Origin: Notolepis coatsorum
Lineage: Eukaryota; Chordata; Actinopteri; Aulopiformes; Paralepididae
DNA: 64,000 bases
Assembly (NCBI GenBank): GCA_963971535.1
Contig: OZ020586.1
Coordinates: forward strand, 76,980,703 to 77,044,702
Direction of reading: 5' to 3'
The position numbers and the translations under genes are program-made. Under the pieces are notes generated by a model that was not told the origin of the DNA, ran no database searches, and saw only the letters and a program-made list of their open reading frames with translations. Shown here in pieces: positions 34,010-45,086 of the stretch (positions are counted from its first letter, which is position 1; each line of letters opens with the position of its first letter).

Positions 34010-34490
34010 TGTAGCATTACAAACCATTTGACAGCCAGGTCCTGCACCTCCGTTCTTGTCCTCTAGGAGCCATCGCAGCATGGCCAAGACCTTCCTCATC
34101 CAGCATATTGTCCTTCTGAAGCTCTGAAGTCATTAGTGGTCATGAACCTAGAGAGAGCGAGAATACGTTAGTAGATAGTCTAAGGCCAGTGATTCTCAAT
34201 ATTATTTAGCATATCTAGGACCTCTAATTTAGTCCATGTCATGCACATCTACATACAATATACTGTAGCATTACAAACCATTTGACAGCCAGGTCCTGCA
34301 CCTCCGTTCTTGTCCTCTAGGAGTCATCACAGCATGGCCAAGACCTTCCTCATCCAGCATACTGTCCTTCTGAAGCCATTAGTGGCCATGAACCTAGAGA
34401 GAGAGATAGAGAATACGTTAGTAGATAGTCTAAGGCCAGTGATTCCAGGGATTAAAGCAAAAGAAATTCTCCTTTTAAGTACAGTCCTAA
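34010..34490 (+). repeat. ~248-bp tandem duplication
   Basis: CTGTAGCATTACAAACCATT with GACAGCCAGGTCCTGCACCT and the following CATGGCCAAGACCTTCCTCA occur at about 34012 and 34261. Non-coding as far as I can see; related phrases recur at 35925-35990. Confidence 0.85.
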
Positions 34491-34520
34491 CATAGTCTCC
34501 TAATGTACAGTCGCCTCCTC

Positions 34521-34699
34521 ATCATATGTATATATTTACTGTTAGGATCTCTGGGTAACAGTACTGTATATTTGCATATCGTATATGTGACAAATGTAAC
34601 AGTACTATAATATAGTACTGTTACATTTGTCACATATACGATATGCAAATATACAGTACTGTTACCCAGAGATCCTAACAGTAAATATATACATATGAT
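34521..34699. other. Perfect palindrome, 89-bp arms
   Basis: Arms 34521-34609 and 34611-34699 around a single A at 34610 appear fully complementary. The sequence is LINE family A 3' UTR (CTGTTAGGATCTCTGGGTAA and so on), present in one orientation at about 5465-5545. The RNA or single strand would form a long hairpin. Confidence 0.88.
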
Positions 34700-34959
34700 G
34701 ACATTTATGACATAGGGACATACATGACTTACAGGTATATTATATTATATGTCCCTATGTCATAAATGTCATGATGTCATGTATGTTGTGTATGTCATAA
34801 ATGTCACTATGAATTGAAAATGGGGGACGCTGATGATGTAAACAAGACACACATCTTTCTCTGGTCTGTATCCCCTTAACAATTGTGTGTATTGCTACTG
34901 GATTTACCAGATCCAGAGTGAATGAATGAATAAAAACTTTATTTAATACACAAGACCCT

Positions 34960-35350
34960 CTTCTTGGGACCAAGTAAGGTTTCGTCGATAATCCAATGTA
35001 CAGTCCCCCCCCCCACCCCTCCTACCCAACCACCTCCAATGTACAGTCCCCCCACCCCACCTCCTCCAATGTACAGTTTCTTCGTCAAATGTATATATAC
35101 TCTCTTTTTTAGACTATTTTTGTATCACAAACAATACTGTATTTGTACATCTGGTATGTCATAAATGTATAGATGTAGCAGACAGTACTGTCTATCTGTA
35201 TGTCGTGTATGTTATGATGAATTGAAAATGGGGGACCCTGATGTAAACAAGATGAAAGTATTTCTCTGGTCTGCATCCCCTTAACAAGTGTGTATTGAGC
35301 TGTACTGTATTGTACCCATTCTGCAATCTGTTAATAAAATGTTCAATCAA
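34960..35350 (+). repeat. LINE family A 3' end, plus copy of tail-to-tail pair
   Basis: Contains C tracts (35007-35015), the ACCCTGATGTAAACAAGA and CATTCTGCAATCTGTTAATA phrases, and a (TCAA)n tail meeting the tail of the next copy. Confidence 0.75.
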
Positions 35351-35740
35351 TCAATATTTAACAGATTGCAGAATGGGTACAATACAGTACGGCTCAATAC
35401 ACACAATTGTTAAGGGGATGCAGAGCAGAGAAAGACTTTCGTCTTGTTTACATCATCAGGGTCCCCCATTTTCAATTCATAGTGACATTTATGACATTAC
35501 ACAACATTGACATCATGACATTTATGGCATAGTAGGGACATACTACAGGTATATAGTAATGTTACATTTGTGACATATATGATATGCAAATATACAGTAA
35601 TCAATGTTACCCATAGATCCTAACAGAGAATATATACATTATGATGGGGAGGAGACTGTACATTAGGAGGGGGTGGTAGAAAAAAAGATACATACGGTGG
35701 GGAGAGAATATACGGTGCTACGGAGTTAAGCTAATAAAGG
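35351..35740 (-). repeat. LINE family A 3' end, minus copy of tail-to-tail pair
   Basis: Reverse complement of the same 3' UTR, so 34960-35740 forms an inverted pair joined at the tails near 35350. It runs into the dispersed ACATACGGTGGGGAG repeat at 35640-35770. Beyond it, 35770-36700 shows short local duplications and GA or AT runs but no gene. Confidence 0.75.
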
Positions 35741-36704
35741 TGACTCACAACCACAACAGGGGACTCACGTATTTGTACTGTGAAGTAACTGTTAACATGA
35801 CAATGACAAATGTGGTTTCTGTTTTTCTTTTTGACATACTTGCGGCACATGGAACAAGTTAACTCACCACTCTACAGCATGCAGTAGCCTAGCCAGTCTC
35901 TTGAAACACCGCCATCTTCAAACTTCCATATCTAGGACCTCTAATTTAGTCCACGTCATGCACATCTACATAAAATATACTGTAGCATCCATCAACACTT
36001 CTTGATTTGTAAGAATTCCTTGCAGAATAGCTAAAAGTAAGGACATTCAACAGTCAGTATAGGCATTTACAGGATGACTCTTTCCAGCTGTTGAAATGAA
36101 AGTCCCAGATTGAAAAGTATATATATACACAGTCACACACAATAAAACATTTTATACATCACTTACAAGCATGACCACTTGAAGATCTTGAAGACTTGGT
36201 AGATCTTGACCGTCTTGGGAGAGAGAGAGAGAGAAGGCATTACAGGATGACTCTTTGAAAATGTCCCAGATTAAAAAGTATATATTATATATACAGTCAC
36301 ACACACAATAAAAAAAAATTATACATCACTTACGACCACTTGAAGTATACCGGTAGTTGTTATTGAGCTGTCTTCTGCTTTCATGTCATTGTTGAGATCC
36401 AGCACTGTAACAGTATTTGCTGTGAAATTATATATTTTACAATTAAATTAAACCATGAAAGATCTGCGTGATATGCATTGGTTAGCTAACGTCAGTATTC
36501 TGCAGTCTAGGCCTGCTAGCAGTAGTGCTACTGTAGTTTACAGATCCCACCAGTTTCATAATATCGAGCAAATAACATTACAGTAGACTAGTCACTGAAA
36601 CACAGACTAAACAGCATTTATATCAGCAGCATGCATTACTTATAAATAATAAAATATATGTGTTGCACAATTACCTGAGATGAGAACAGTTGGTGACGAT
36701 GTGA

Positions 36705-37170
36705 GGCTCTGCCTGTAGCAGTGTATGTAGCCTAGTAGCACGTGAGCTCGCGCTACAGTGTATGTAGCCTAGTAGCACTTGAGCTCGCGCTACAGTGTAT
36801 GTAGCCTAGTAGTAACGTGAGCTCGCGCTAGTGTATGTAGCCTAGTAGTAACGTGAGCTCGCGCTACAGTGTATGTAGCCTAGTAGTAACGTGAGCTCGC
36901 GCTACAGTGTATGTAGCCTAGTAGTAACGTGAGCTTGCGCGCAGTGTATGTAGCCTAGTAGTAACGTGAGCTCGCGCGCAGTGTATGTAGCCTAGTAGTA
37001 ACGTGAGCTCGCGCTACAGTGTATGTAGCCTAGTAGTAACGTGAGCTCGCGCTACAGTGTATGTAGCCTAGTAGCTAACGTGAGCTCGCACGCAGTGTAT
37101 GTAGCCTAGTAGTAACGTGAGCTCGCGCTACAGTGTATGTAGCCTAGTAGCTAACGTGAGCTTGCGCTAC
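36705..37170 (+). repeat. 38-bp minisatellite
   Basis: Twelve units of GTGTATGTAGCCTAGTAGTA plus ACGTGAGCTCGCGCTACA, each with a GAGCTC palindrome and CpG-rich end; small variants lack TACA or carry CT insertions. It is flanked by two copies of CACTGAAACACAGACTAAAC plus ATAAATAATAAAATATATGT (36592-36680 and 37170-37260), so the array grew inside a local duplication. Confidence 0.92.
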
Positions 37171-37384
37171 ACTCACTGAAACACAGACTAAACAGCACTC
37201 ATTTATATCAGCGGCACGCATTACTTATAAATAATAAAATATATGTGTTGCACAATTACCCAATAGTATGATCTACAATAAATTACCTGAGGAGAAGATG
37301 CAACAGTTGCTCACGGCGTGGTGCAGGCTCTGTCTGTAACGTGCTTCAATTCAAATTTCAAACCGGGATCCCCCACAATGCAAC

Positions 37385-38205
37385 GCATCAGTGTTGCCAG
37401 ATTGATTGATTGAAAACTTTGTTAACAGATTGCAGAATGGGTACAATACAGTACAGCTCAATACATACAATTGTTAAGGGCATGCAGACCAGAGAAAGAC
37501 TTTCATCTTGTTTACATCAGGGTCCCCCATTTTCAATTCATCATAACATGACATGTGACATACAGATAGACACTTCTATACATTTATGACATACCAGATT
37601 TGCAAATACAGTAGGGCCTACTGTTTGTGATACAAAAAGAGTCTAGAAAAGAGAGTATATATTTGACGTAGAACCGTACATTATAGGTGGGGGGGGGGGG
37701 ACACTGTACAACTGCACAAGCACAACTGTACATTGGAATATTGACAAAACCATGTTTGATACTTTACTGTACATTGGAGGGGGTTGGGTTAGGACATTTA
37801 CAGGGGCCAGTTTCGAATTGCAGTCTCCCGTAGGTGTTCTTTGAGAGTGGTTTTGAAAGTGGGTAGTGATTCACATTCCTTTACATCTTTGGGTAGGGCG
37901 TTCCACATTGATGTGGCATAATTGCGAAACGTGTTTAGTCCCTGTTTGAGCCGAATCTGGGTTTAACATGATTTGTGGAGCTCCCATGGTGTTGTGGTCG
38001 TGGTATTCACTGACCTTTGGGAAGTATTTTGACATGTACACATACCTTGGTCGTGTATGTATCTTGTAGACAGGCCCATTGCAAGTTGCTGTACTCTGTC
38101 GTCTACTCTAAGCCATCCTAGGTTGTCACGTGGGCAGGGGCGAGGTGGGTTCTAGGAGTAAGGTCAAGCAGTAGTCTGACCAGTGTGTTTTGTTATGTTT
38201 GTGTA
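37385..38205 (-). pseudogene. LINE family A copy, RT C-terminus and 3' UTR
   Basis: Minus strand, 3' tail at 37385. The 3' UTR spans about 37390-37795 and includes the uninterrupted GGAGGGGGTTGGG site used by the gypsy element elsewhere. Positions 37800-38205 correspond to the coding end seen intact at 63328-63879 (for example LRVDDRVQQLA and NTFRNYATSMWNALPK), but with several frameshifts, so no long frame remains. 5'-truncated. Confidence 0.75.
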
Positions 38206-38745
38206 GCAGGGTGGATTCCCTACTTTATGAGAGTAGATCGATGTACACACTGTCACCAGCGGTAGGGGGGAACGCAGCAGATCTGAGTCCAACTGAATCC
38301 CCGACTTTAGTGCAGGAGTGGAGCTTTAGCAGAGGGTCACAGCCTCTTCACCCTGCTCCCCTCTGGGAGAAGGCTGAGGAGCCCAAAGGCTGTGAAAGCT
38401 CGACACAGACTGAGCTTCTTCCCCTCAGCCGCCAGGCTGATCAATGCCTCAGCCCCCCCCCCCCCTCCCCCCCCTCTGCCCCCAAGTGACACTGGCACAA
38501 TGACACTGACTGCACTGCACTAGTCCGTACTGGATCCCTGCACTCTTCACTTTATATATATATATGTATTTATTGATTGATCCCCCACTGCACTGTTTCG
38601 TTTCTTGTCTGTGTTGGTGTTGTTTTCTGTGAAAAAAGAAAGGAAATGCATTCACTGTATTGCTGCAACAATTACCAATGTGTTTTACACAAATGGCTAA
38701 ATAAAGGAATCTGAATCTGAATCTGAATCTGGGGCCTAGAGGGGC
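38205..38745 (+). pseudogene. L2-like LINE 3' end
   Basis: Remnant of the last coding residues (a CGCCAGGCTGATCAATGCCT stretch fits the usual SAARLINA ending, shifted in frame), a C tract at 38451-38470, and a 3' UTR ending in AATAAAGGAATCTGAATCTG. No intact frame. Confidence 0.6.
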
Positions 38746-38750
38746 CTGAA

Positions 38751-38890
38751 TCTGAGGCTGAATAGTGTTGAAGGCACTAGAAAAGTCAAAGAATGTTACC
38801 CTCACTGAGCTGCCCGGCTTCTCCAGATGTAGATAGGCCTTGTGGACCATGTAGATTATGGCATCCTCCACACCGATGTTCTGCTGATAT
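38751..38890 (-). pseudogene. L2-like LINE RT fragment (motif A), copy 1
   Basis: Minus strand: AYQQNIGVEDAIIYMVHKAY, LHLEKPGSSVRVTFFDFSSAF. This is the region up to motif A of an L2-type reverse transcriptase, and is a near duplicate of 41480-41635. Its upstream edge turns directly into the 42-bp repeat array. Confidence 0.7.
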
Positions 38891-39322
38891 GCAAACTGCA
38901 GCTTGTGCTAAGCTATAGGCTAGCTGGTATGCAAACTGCAGCTTGTGCTAAGCTAGGCTAGCTGGTCCCTACTGCTTCCAGTCCTTGTGCTAAGCTAGGT
39001 AGGCTAGCTGGTCCCTACTGCTTCCAGCCCTTGTGCTAAGCTAGGCTAGCTGCTCCCTACTGCTTCCAGCCCTTGTGCTAAGCTAGGCTAGCTGCTCCCT
39101 ACTGCTTCCAGTCCTTGTGCTAAGCTAGGATAGCTGGTCCCTACTGCTTCCAGCCCTTGTGCCAAGCTAGGCTAGCTGCTCCCTACTGCTTCCAGCCCTT
39201 GTGCTAAGCTAGGCTAGCTGCTCCCTACTGCTTCCAGTCCTTGTGCTAAGCTAGGTAGGCTAGCTGGTCCCTACTGCTTCCAGCCCTTGTGCTAAGCTAG
39301 GTAGGCTAGCTGGTCCCTACTG
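38890..39322 (+). repeat. 42-46-bp minisatellite, short array
   Basis: About nine units of CTGGTCCCTACTGCTTCCAG plus CCCTTGTGCTAAGCTAGGCTAG, some with a 4-bp GTAG insertion. It is the same unit as the large array at 41640-44395. The first two units still contain LINE sequence (TATGCAAACTGCAGCTTGTG). Confidence 0.93.
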
Positions 39323-39329
39323 AATTGAA

Positions 39330-40135
39330 TTGAAAACCTTTATTTATCCCAGAGGGGAGATTAAGATGTAATTTACAGCATAAGCAGCGTAACAGCAATT
39401 TAAAAACAGAAATTAAAAAACAGTTTATACATAACATACATGTGTTAAAAACAAGACGGACAAGTACACAGGGATAGAAATAGCTAAAATAGGACTAAAA
39501 AGAGCTAAAAAGTGGTAAAAAGGAAACAAGTCCAATCATGAATGTGTTGTTAAATAATTAAATTAATTTGTTACAGTCCACAACCCAGCTCGTCCAGTTC
39601 ACAGCAGTTGGCCCATCCTGGCCCTGCTTGGTTGTGGAGCCTGATTGCCACCGGCACAAAGAACTGCCCAAAGCGCTTTGTGGTATGTCGGGGGGGATGA
39701 GTCTGTGGCTAAACGTGGACCGCATTGCGGTCAGCTCATCATAGAGGGGGTGGCAGGGGTTCTCAAGGATAGCATGCAGCTTCCTCCTCGTCCTCCCCTC
39801 TGCCACCACCTGCAGACGGTCCAGGTCCGCTCCCACCACAGAGCTTGCTTTTTTTTTACCAGTTTGTTTATTTTGTCTGTGTTGGTGTTGCCCCCCCAGC
39901 ATACCACAGCGAAAAAGAGGGCACCCGCCACCACAGACTGGTAGAACATCTGCAGCAGTTTGCTGCAGACATTAAAAGACCTGAGCCCTCTCAGGAAGAA
40001 CAGTCTGCTCTGTCCCTTCCTGTAGAGGGCCTCTGTGTTGTCCGTCCAGTCCAGTTTGTTGTTCATGAGAACACCCAGGAATTTGTAATTCGCCACCCTT
40101 TCCACCTCCTCCCCCTGGATGATGATGGGAGTTCA
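39330..40135 (-). pseudogene. L2-like LINE, RT C-terminal part and 3' UTR
   Basis: Minus strand. 40105 down to about 39850 encodes NYKFLGVLMNNKLDWTDNTE, RLFFLRGLRSFNVCSKLLQM, typical of the RT end. A frame change in an AAAAAAA-type run near 39850 shifts the continuation to VVGADLDRLQVVAEGRTRRK. The 3' UTR ends near 39330 with a TTCAATTCAATT-type tail. No catalytic motif is left. Confidence 0.72.
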
Positions 40136-40139
40136 AGTT

Positions 40140-41640
40140 TCAAGTTTCTTTAATAGTTGTCATACAGAAGTACAGAATACTTTTGTACAAAATGCTTCTT
40201 ACTGTTGCGCTCCAGAGACTGTGCAAGACAAGATAAGTATGAAATAAAAACATAGTAAAATTAGAAGTAAAAAAAGAGGTCACAGTGTTCAGTTTAGACA
40301 TATGTACAATGTTCGATGCAGAATAGACGTAGTTACCATACAATATACAATACTGTGCAGTGTACTAATATACAATACTATATAGTGCAAGGCAGAAATG
40401 GAGAAATGGGACGAGGTGCAATTTAGGTACAATTCACAGTAGGTGTACGAGTTGTAGTGCAAATCCTTTATCAATAAATATAAAGTGTAAGTGTGTTTGT
40501 GTGATCTAAAGTGTGGAGAGTGGGTGCTGCAGTGTGTTGTTTGTTTGAGTGAGTGTGTGCGTGTGGGTGTGTGTGCTGTGTGCATTTGATGGTTGTTGCA
40601 TAGTGATTATTGTTCGTTTAGCGATTATTGTTCGTTTAGCAGCCTGATGGCCTGGGGATAGAAGCTTCTTCTGAGTCTTTCTGTGCTCGCCTTAAGACTC
40701 CGGTATCGCTTGCCTGACCGCAGCAGTTCAAAGAGGCAGTTGTTCGGGTGGCTCGAGTCCTTAATAATTCTCTTAGCCTTCCCCTTGCACCGCTTGATGT
40801 AAATGTTCTGGAGGGTGGGAAGCCCCCCTCCAATTGTGCGTTCGGCTGAACGTGTCACTCTTTGTAGTCTGCTACGGTCTTGTGCAGTGCTATTCCCAAA
40901 CCAGGAGGTGATGTTGCCGGTCAGGATGCTCTCTATTGTACATGAGTAGAAGTTCCTAAGGATCTTCTGACTGACTTGGAACTTCCTTAGGCGCCTGAGG
41001 AAGTAGAGGCGTTGTCGTGCCTTCTTCACAACACTGTCAATGTGTGTGGTCCATGTCAAGTCCTCGGATATGTGGGCTCCGAGGTACTTTGAGGGAGTTG
41101 ATGGCTTCCTCTTGCTCCGCCGATGGTCCACCACCATCTCATTCGTCTTGCTGATGTTGAGCTGTAGGTGGTTTTCCTTGCTCCACTCTGTGAATCTCTC
41201 CACCACAGCTCTGTACTCCTCCTCGTTGTCGTTGGTGATGTATCCAACGATGGAGGAGTCATCAGAAAACTTTTGGAGATGGCAGTTCCCGGAGCTGAAG
41301 TGGAAGTCTGAGGTGTACAGGGTGAATAAAAAGGGTGCCAATATAGTTCCCTGGGGGGCTCCAGTGTTGCAGATCAGCACGTCGGAGTGGCACCCCTGCA
41401 GTTTGACAGACTGTGGTCTGCCAGTGAGGTAGTTGAAGATCCAGGCCACCAAGTCGTCCTCCACCCCCATCACTGACAGCTTCTCAGTCAGTAGTGGAGG
41501 CTGAATAGTGTTGAAGGCACTAGAAAAGTCAAAGAATGTTACCCTCACTGACCTGCCCGGCTTCTCCAGATGTAGATAGGCCTTGTGGACCATGTAGATT
41601 ATGGCATCCTCCACACCGATGTTCTGCTGATATGCAAACT
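40140..41640 (-). mobile_element. L2-like LINE, 5'-truncated insertion
   Basis: About 1.5 kb, minus strand: coding part 40625-41614, 3' UTR 40140-40624, ending with repeated CTTGAAACTTGAA. The upstream edge merges into the 42-bp repeat array at 41640. Confidence 0.78.
40625..41614 (-). pseudogene. L2-like LINE reverse transcriptase, C-terminal 329 codons
   Basis: Reverse transcriptase of a non-LTR retrotransposon that would copy its own RNA at a nicked target. Motif A is FFDFSSAFNTIQP at about residues 27-39, motif B is GAPQGTILAPFLF at about 86-98, and motif C is FSDDSSIVG at about 116-124, with the SDD aspartates retained. The thumb and end follow (KARQRLYFLRRLRKFQVSQ, WFGNSTAQDRSRLQRVTRSA), finishing in FYPQAIRLLN. 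A short deletion seems to remove residues before KYLGAHISEDLTW. The N-terminal endonuclease and fingers are gone, so the frame, though open from an internal ATG to its stop, is a dead truncated copy. Similarity is to L2/Rex1-type elements. Confidence 0.78.
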
Positions 41641-44395
41641 GCAGCTTGTGCTAAGCTAGGCTAGCTGGTATGCAAACTGCAACTTGTGCTAAGCTAGGCT
41701 AGCTGGTCCCTACTGCTTCCAGCCCTTGTGCTAAGCTAGGCTAGCTGGTCCCTACTGCTTCCAGCCCTTGTGCTAAGCTAGGCTAGCTGGTCCCTACTGC
41801 TTCCAGCCCTTGTGCTAAGCTAGGCTAGCTGCTCCCTACTGCTTCCAGTCCTTGTGCTAAGCTAGGTAGGCTAGCTGGTCCCTACTGCTTCCAGCCCTTG
41901 TGCTAAGCTAGGCTAGCTGCTCCCTACTGCTTCCATTCCTTGTGCTAAGCTAGGCTAGTTGCTCCCTACTGCTTCCAGTCCTTGTGCTAAGCTAGGCTAG
42001 TTGCTCCCTACTGCTTCCAGTCCTTGTGCTAAGCTAGGCTAGCTGGTCCCTACTGCATCCAGCTCTTGTGCTAAGCTAGGCTAGCTGCTTCCTACTGCTT
42101 CCAGTCCTTGTGCTAAGCTAGGCTAGTTGCTCCCTACTGCTTCCAGTCATTGTGCTAAGCTAGGTAGGCTAGCTGGTCCCTACTGTTTCCAGCCCTTGTG
42201 CTAAGCTATAGGCTAGCTGCTCCTTACTGCTTCCAGTCCTTGTGCTAAGCTAGGTAGGCTAGCTGGTCCCTACTGTTTCCAGCCCTTGTGCTAAGCTAGG
42301 CTAGCTGCTCCCTACTGCTTCCATTCCTTGTGCTAAGCTAGGCTAGTTGCTCCCTACTGCTTCCAGTCCTTGTGCTAAGCTAGGCTAGCTGGTCCCTACT
42401 GCTTCCAGCCCTTGTGCTAAGCTAGGCTAGCTGCTCCCTACTGCTTCCAGTCCTTGTGCTAAGCTAGGCTAGTTGCTCCCTACTGCTTCCAGTCCTTGTG
42501 CTAAGCTAGGCTAGCTGGTCCCTACTGCTTCCAGCCCTTATGCTAAGCTAGGCTAGCTGCTCCCTACTGCTTCCAGCCCTTGTGCTAAGCTAGGCTAGCT
42601 GCTCCCTACTGCTTCCAGTCCTTGTGCTAAGCTAGGCTGGCTAGCTGGTCCCTGCTGCTTCCAGTCATTGTGCTAAGCTAGGCTAGCTGCTCTCTACTGC
42701 TTCCAATCCTTGTGCTAAGCTAGGCTAGCTGCTCCCTACTGCTTCCATTCCTTGTGCTAAGCTAGGCTAGTTGCTCCCTACTGCTTCCAGTCCTTGTGCT
42801 AAGCTAGGCTAGCTGGTCCCTACTGCTTCCAGCCCTTGTGCTAAGCTAGGCTAGCTGCTCCCTACTGCTTCCATTCCTTGTGCTAAGCTAGGCTAGTTGC
42901 TCCCTACTGCTTCCAGTCCTTGTGCTAAGCTAGGCTAGCTGGTCCCTACTGCTTCCAGCCATTGTGCTAAGCTAGGCTAGCTGCTCCCTACTGCTTCCAG
43001 TCCTTGTGCTAAGCTAGGCTAGCTGGTCCCTACTGCATCCAGCTCTTGTGCTAAGCTAGGCTAGCTGCTTCCTACTGCTTCCAGTCCTTGTGCTAAGCTA
43101 GGCTAGTTGCTCCCTACTGCTTCCAGTCCTTGTGCTAAGCTAGGTAGGCTAGCTGGTCCCTACTGTTTCCAGCCCTTGTGCTAAGCTATAGGCTAGCTGC
43201 TCCTTACTGCTTCCAGCCCTTATGCTAAGCTAGGCTAGCTGCTCCCTACTGCTTCCAGCCCTCGTGCTAAGCTAGGCTAGCTGCTCCCTACTGCTTCCAG
43301 TCCTTGTGCTAAGCTAGGCTGGCTAGCTGGTCCCTGCTGCTTCCAGTCATTGTGCTAAGCTAGGCTAGCTGCTCCCTACTGCTTCCAATCCTTGTGCTAA
43401 GCTAGGCTAGCTGCTCCCTACTGCTTCCATTCCTTGTGCTAAGCTAGGCTAGTTGCTCCCTACTGCTTCCAGTCCTTGTGCTAAGCTAGGCTAGTTGCTC
43501 CCTACTGCTTCCAGTCCTTGTGCTAAGCTAGGCTAGCTGGTCCCTACTGCATCCAGCTCTTGTGCTAAGCTAGGCTAGCTGCTTCCTACTGCTTCCAGTC
43601 CTTGTGCTAAGCTAGGCTAGCTGGTCCCTACTGCTTCCAGCCCTTGTGCTAAGCTAGGCTAGCTGCTCCCTACTGCTTCCAGTCCTTGTGCTAAGCTAGG
43701 CTAGTTGCTCCCTACTGCTTCCAGTCCTTGTGCTAAGCTAGGCTAGCTGGTCCCTACTGCATCCAGCTCTTGTGCTAAGCTAGGCTAGCTGCTTCCTACT
43801 GCTTCCAGTCCTTGTGCTAAGCTAGGCTAGTTGCTCCCTACTGCTTCCAGTCCTTGTGCTAAGCTAGGTAGGCTAGCTGGTCCCTACTGTTTCCAGCCCT
43901 TGTGCTAAGCTATAGGCTAGCTGCTCCTTACTGCTTCCAGTCCTTGTGCTAAGCTAGGTAGGCTAGCTGGTCCCTACTGTTTCCAGCCCTTGTGCTAAGC
44001 TAGGCTAGCTGCTCCCTACTGCTTCCATTCCTTGTGCTAAGCTAGGCTAGTTGCTCCCTACTGCTTCCAGTCCTTGTGCTAAGCTAGGCTAGCTGGTCCC
44101 TACTGCTTCCAGCCCTTGTGCTAAGTTAGGCTAGCTGCTCCCTACTGCTTCCAGTCCTTGTGCTAAGCTAGGCTAGCTGCTCCCTACTGCTTCCAGTCCT
44201 TGTGCTAAGCTAGGCTGGCTAGCTGGTCCCTGCTGCTTCCAGTCATTGTGCTAAGCTAGGCTAGCTGCTCCCTACTGCTTCCAATCCTTGTGCTAAGCTA
44301 GGCTAGTTACTCCCTACTGCTTCCAGTCCTTATGCTAAGCTAGGCTAGCTGGTCCCTACTGCTTCCAGCCCTTGTGCTAAGCTAGGCTAGCTAAT
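41640..44395 (+). repeat. 42-bp minisatellite, large array (~64 units)
   Basis: Period 42 (for example AGCTGGTCCC at 41701 and 41743). Variants differ in CTGGTC/CTGCTC/TTGCTC, CAGCCC/CAGTCC/CATTCC and a 4-bp GTAG insertion, and variant blocks repeat in order, showing higher-order duplication. It contains the AAGCTAGGCTAGCTGG palindromic core. It ends by abutting the 84-bp satellite at 44391. Confidence 0.95.
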
Positions 44396-44864
44396 AATTT
44401 AGGAAAAACCTGTGAAATAACAGTGTTTCACTGCTGAACTTTGAGTTCTGTCACTTAATTGAAGGGGTTTGATTGTAATAATAATGGGAAAACCTGTAAA
44501 ATAACAGTGTTTCACTACTGAACTTTAAGTTATGTCACTTAATTGAAGGTATTTCATCGTAAATGTAGGAAAAACCTGTGAAATAACAGTGTTTCACTGC
44601 TGAACTTTAAGTTCTGTCACTTTATTGAAGGAGTTTGATCGTAATAATTTAGGAAAAAACTGTCAAATAACAGTGTTTCACTGCTGAACTTTAAGTTCTG
44701 TCACTTAATTGAAGGTGTTTCATCTTAAATGTAGGAAAAACCTGTGAAATAACAGTGTTTCACTGCTGAACTTTGAGTTCTGTCACTTAATTGAAGGAGT
44801 TTGATTGTAATAATTATGGGAAAACCTGTAAAATAACAGTGTTTCACTGCTGAACTTAAGTTAT
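44391..44864 (-). repeat. 84-bp satellite, block left of the DIRS element
   Basis: About 5.6 units of the reverse complement of the unit at 2100-3480. The last one ends ACTTAAGTTAT, where the DIRS element is inserted. It is continuous with the array at 50470 once the element is removed. Confidence 0.93.
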
Positions 44865-45036
44865 ATTTCGTATGGCATCGCTCCCGCTCTGAGCCTTACG
44901 AGATACTCCATATCGCCTGTGATACCTAATGTATCTCCCACGAACAAAACACATGCACCCCACCTGTATGGGGCCCCGCCCCTTATGGTGGTACCACCCA
45001 TATAATCATGACTCTGGTCATGACACACCCTTCCTC
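44865..45036 (+). repeat. DIRS left inverted terminal repeat
   Basis: Starts ATTTCGTATGGCATC (unique outer 15 bp), then 157 bp shared in inverse with 50266-50422, including GGGGCCCCGCCCC and GGTGGTACCACC palindromes. Confidence 0.93.
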
Positions 45037-45086
45037 TATTTTCGTCCCAGCGCACAGGATGCTATGCACTATGCGAGCTAGCGGAA

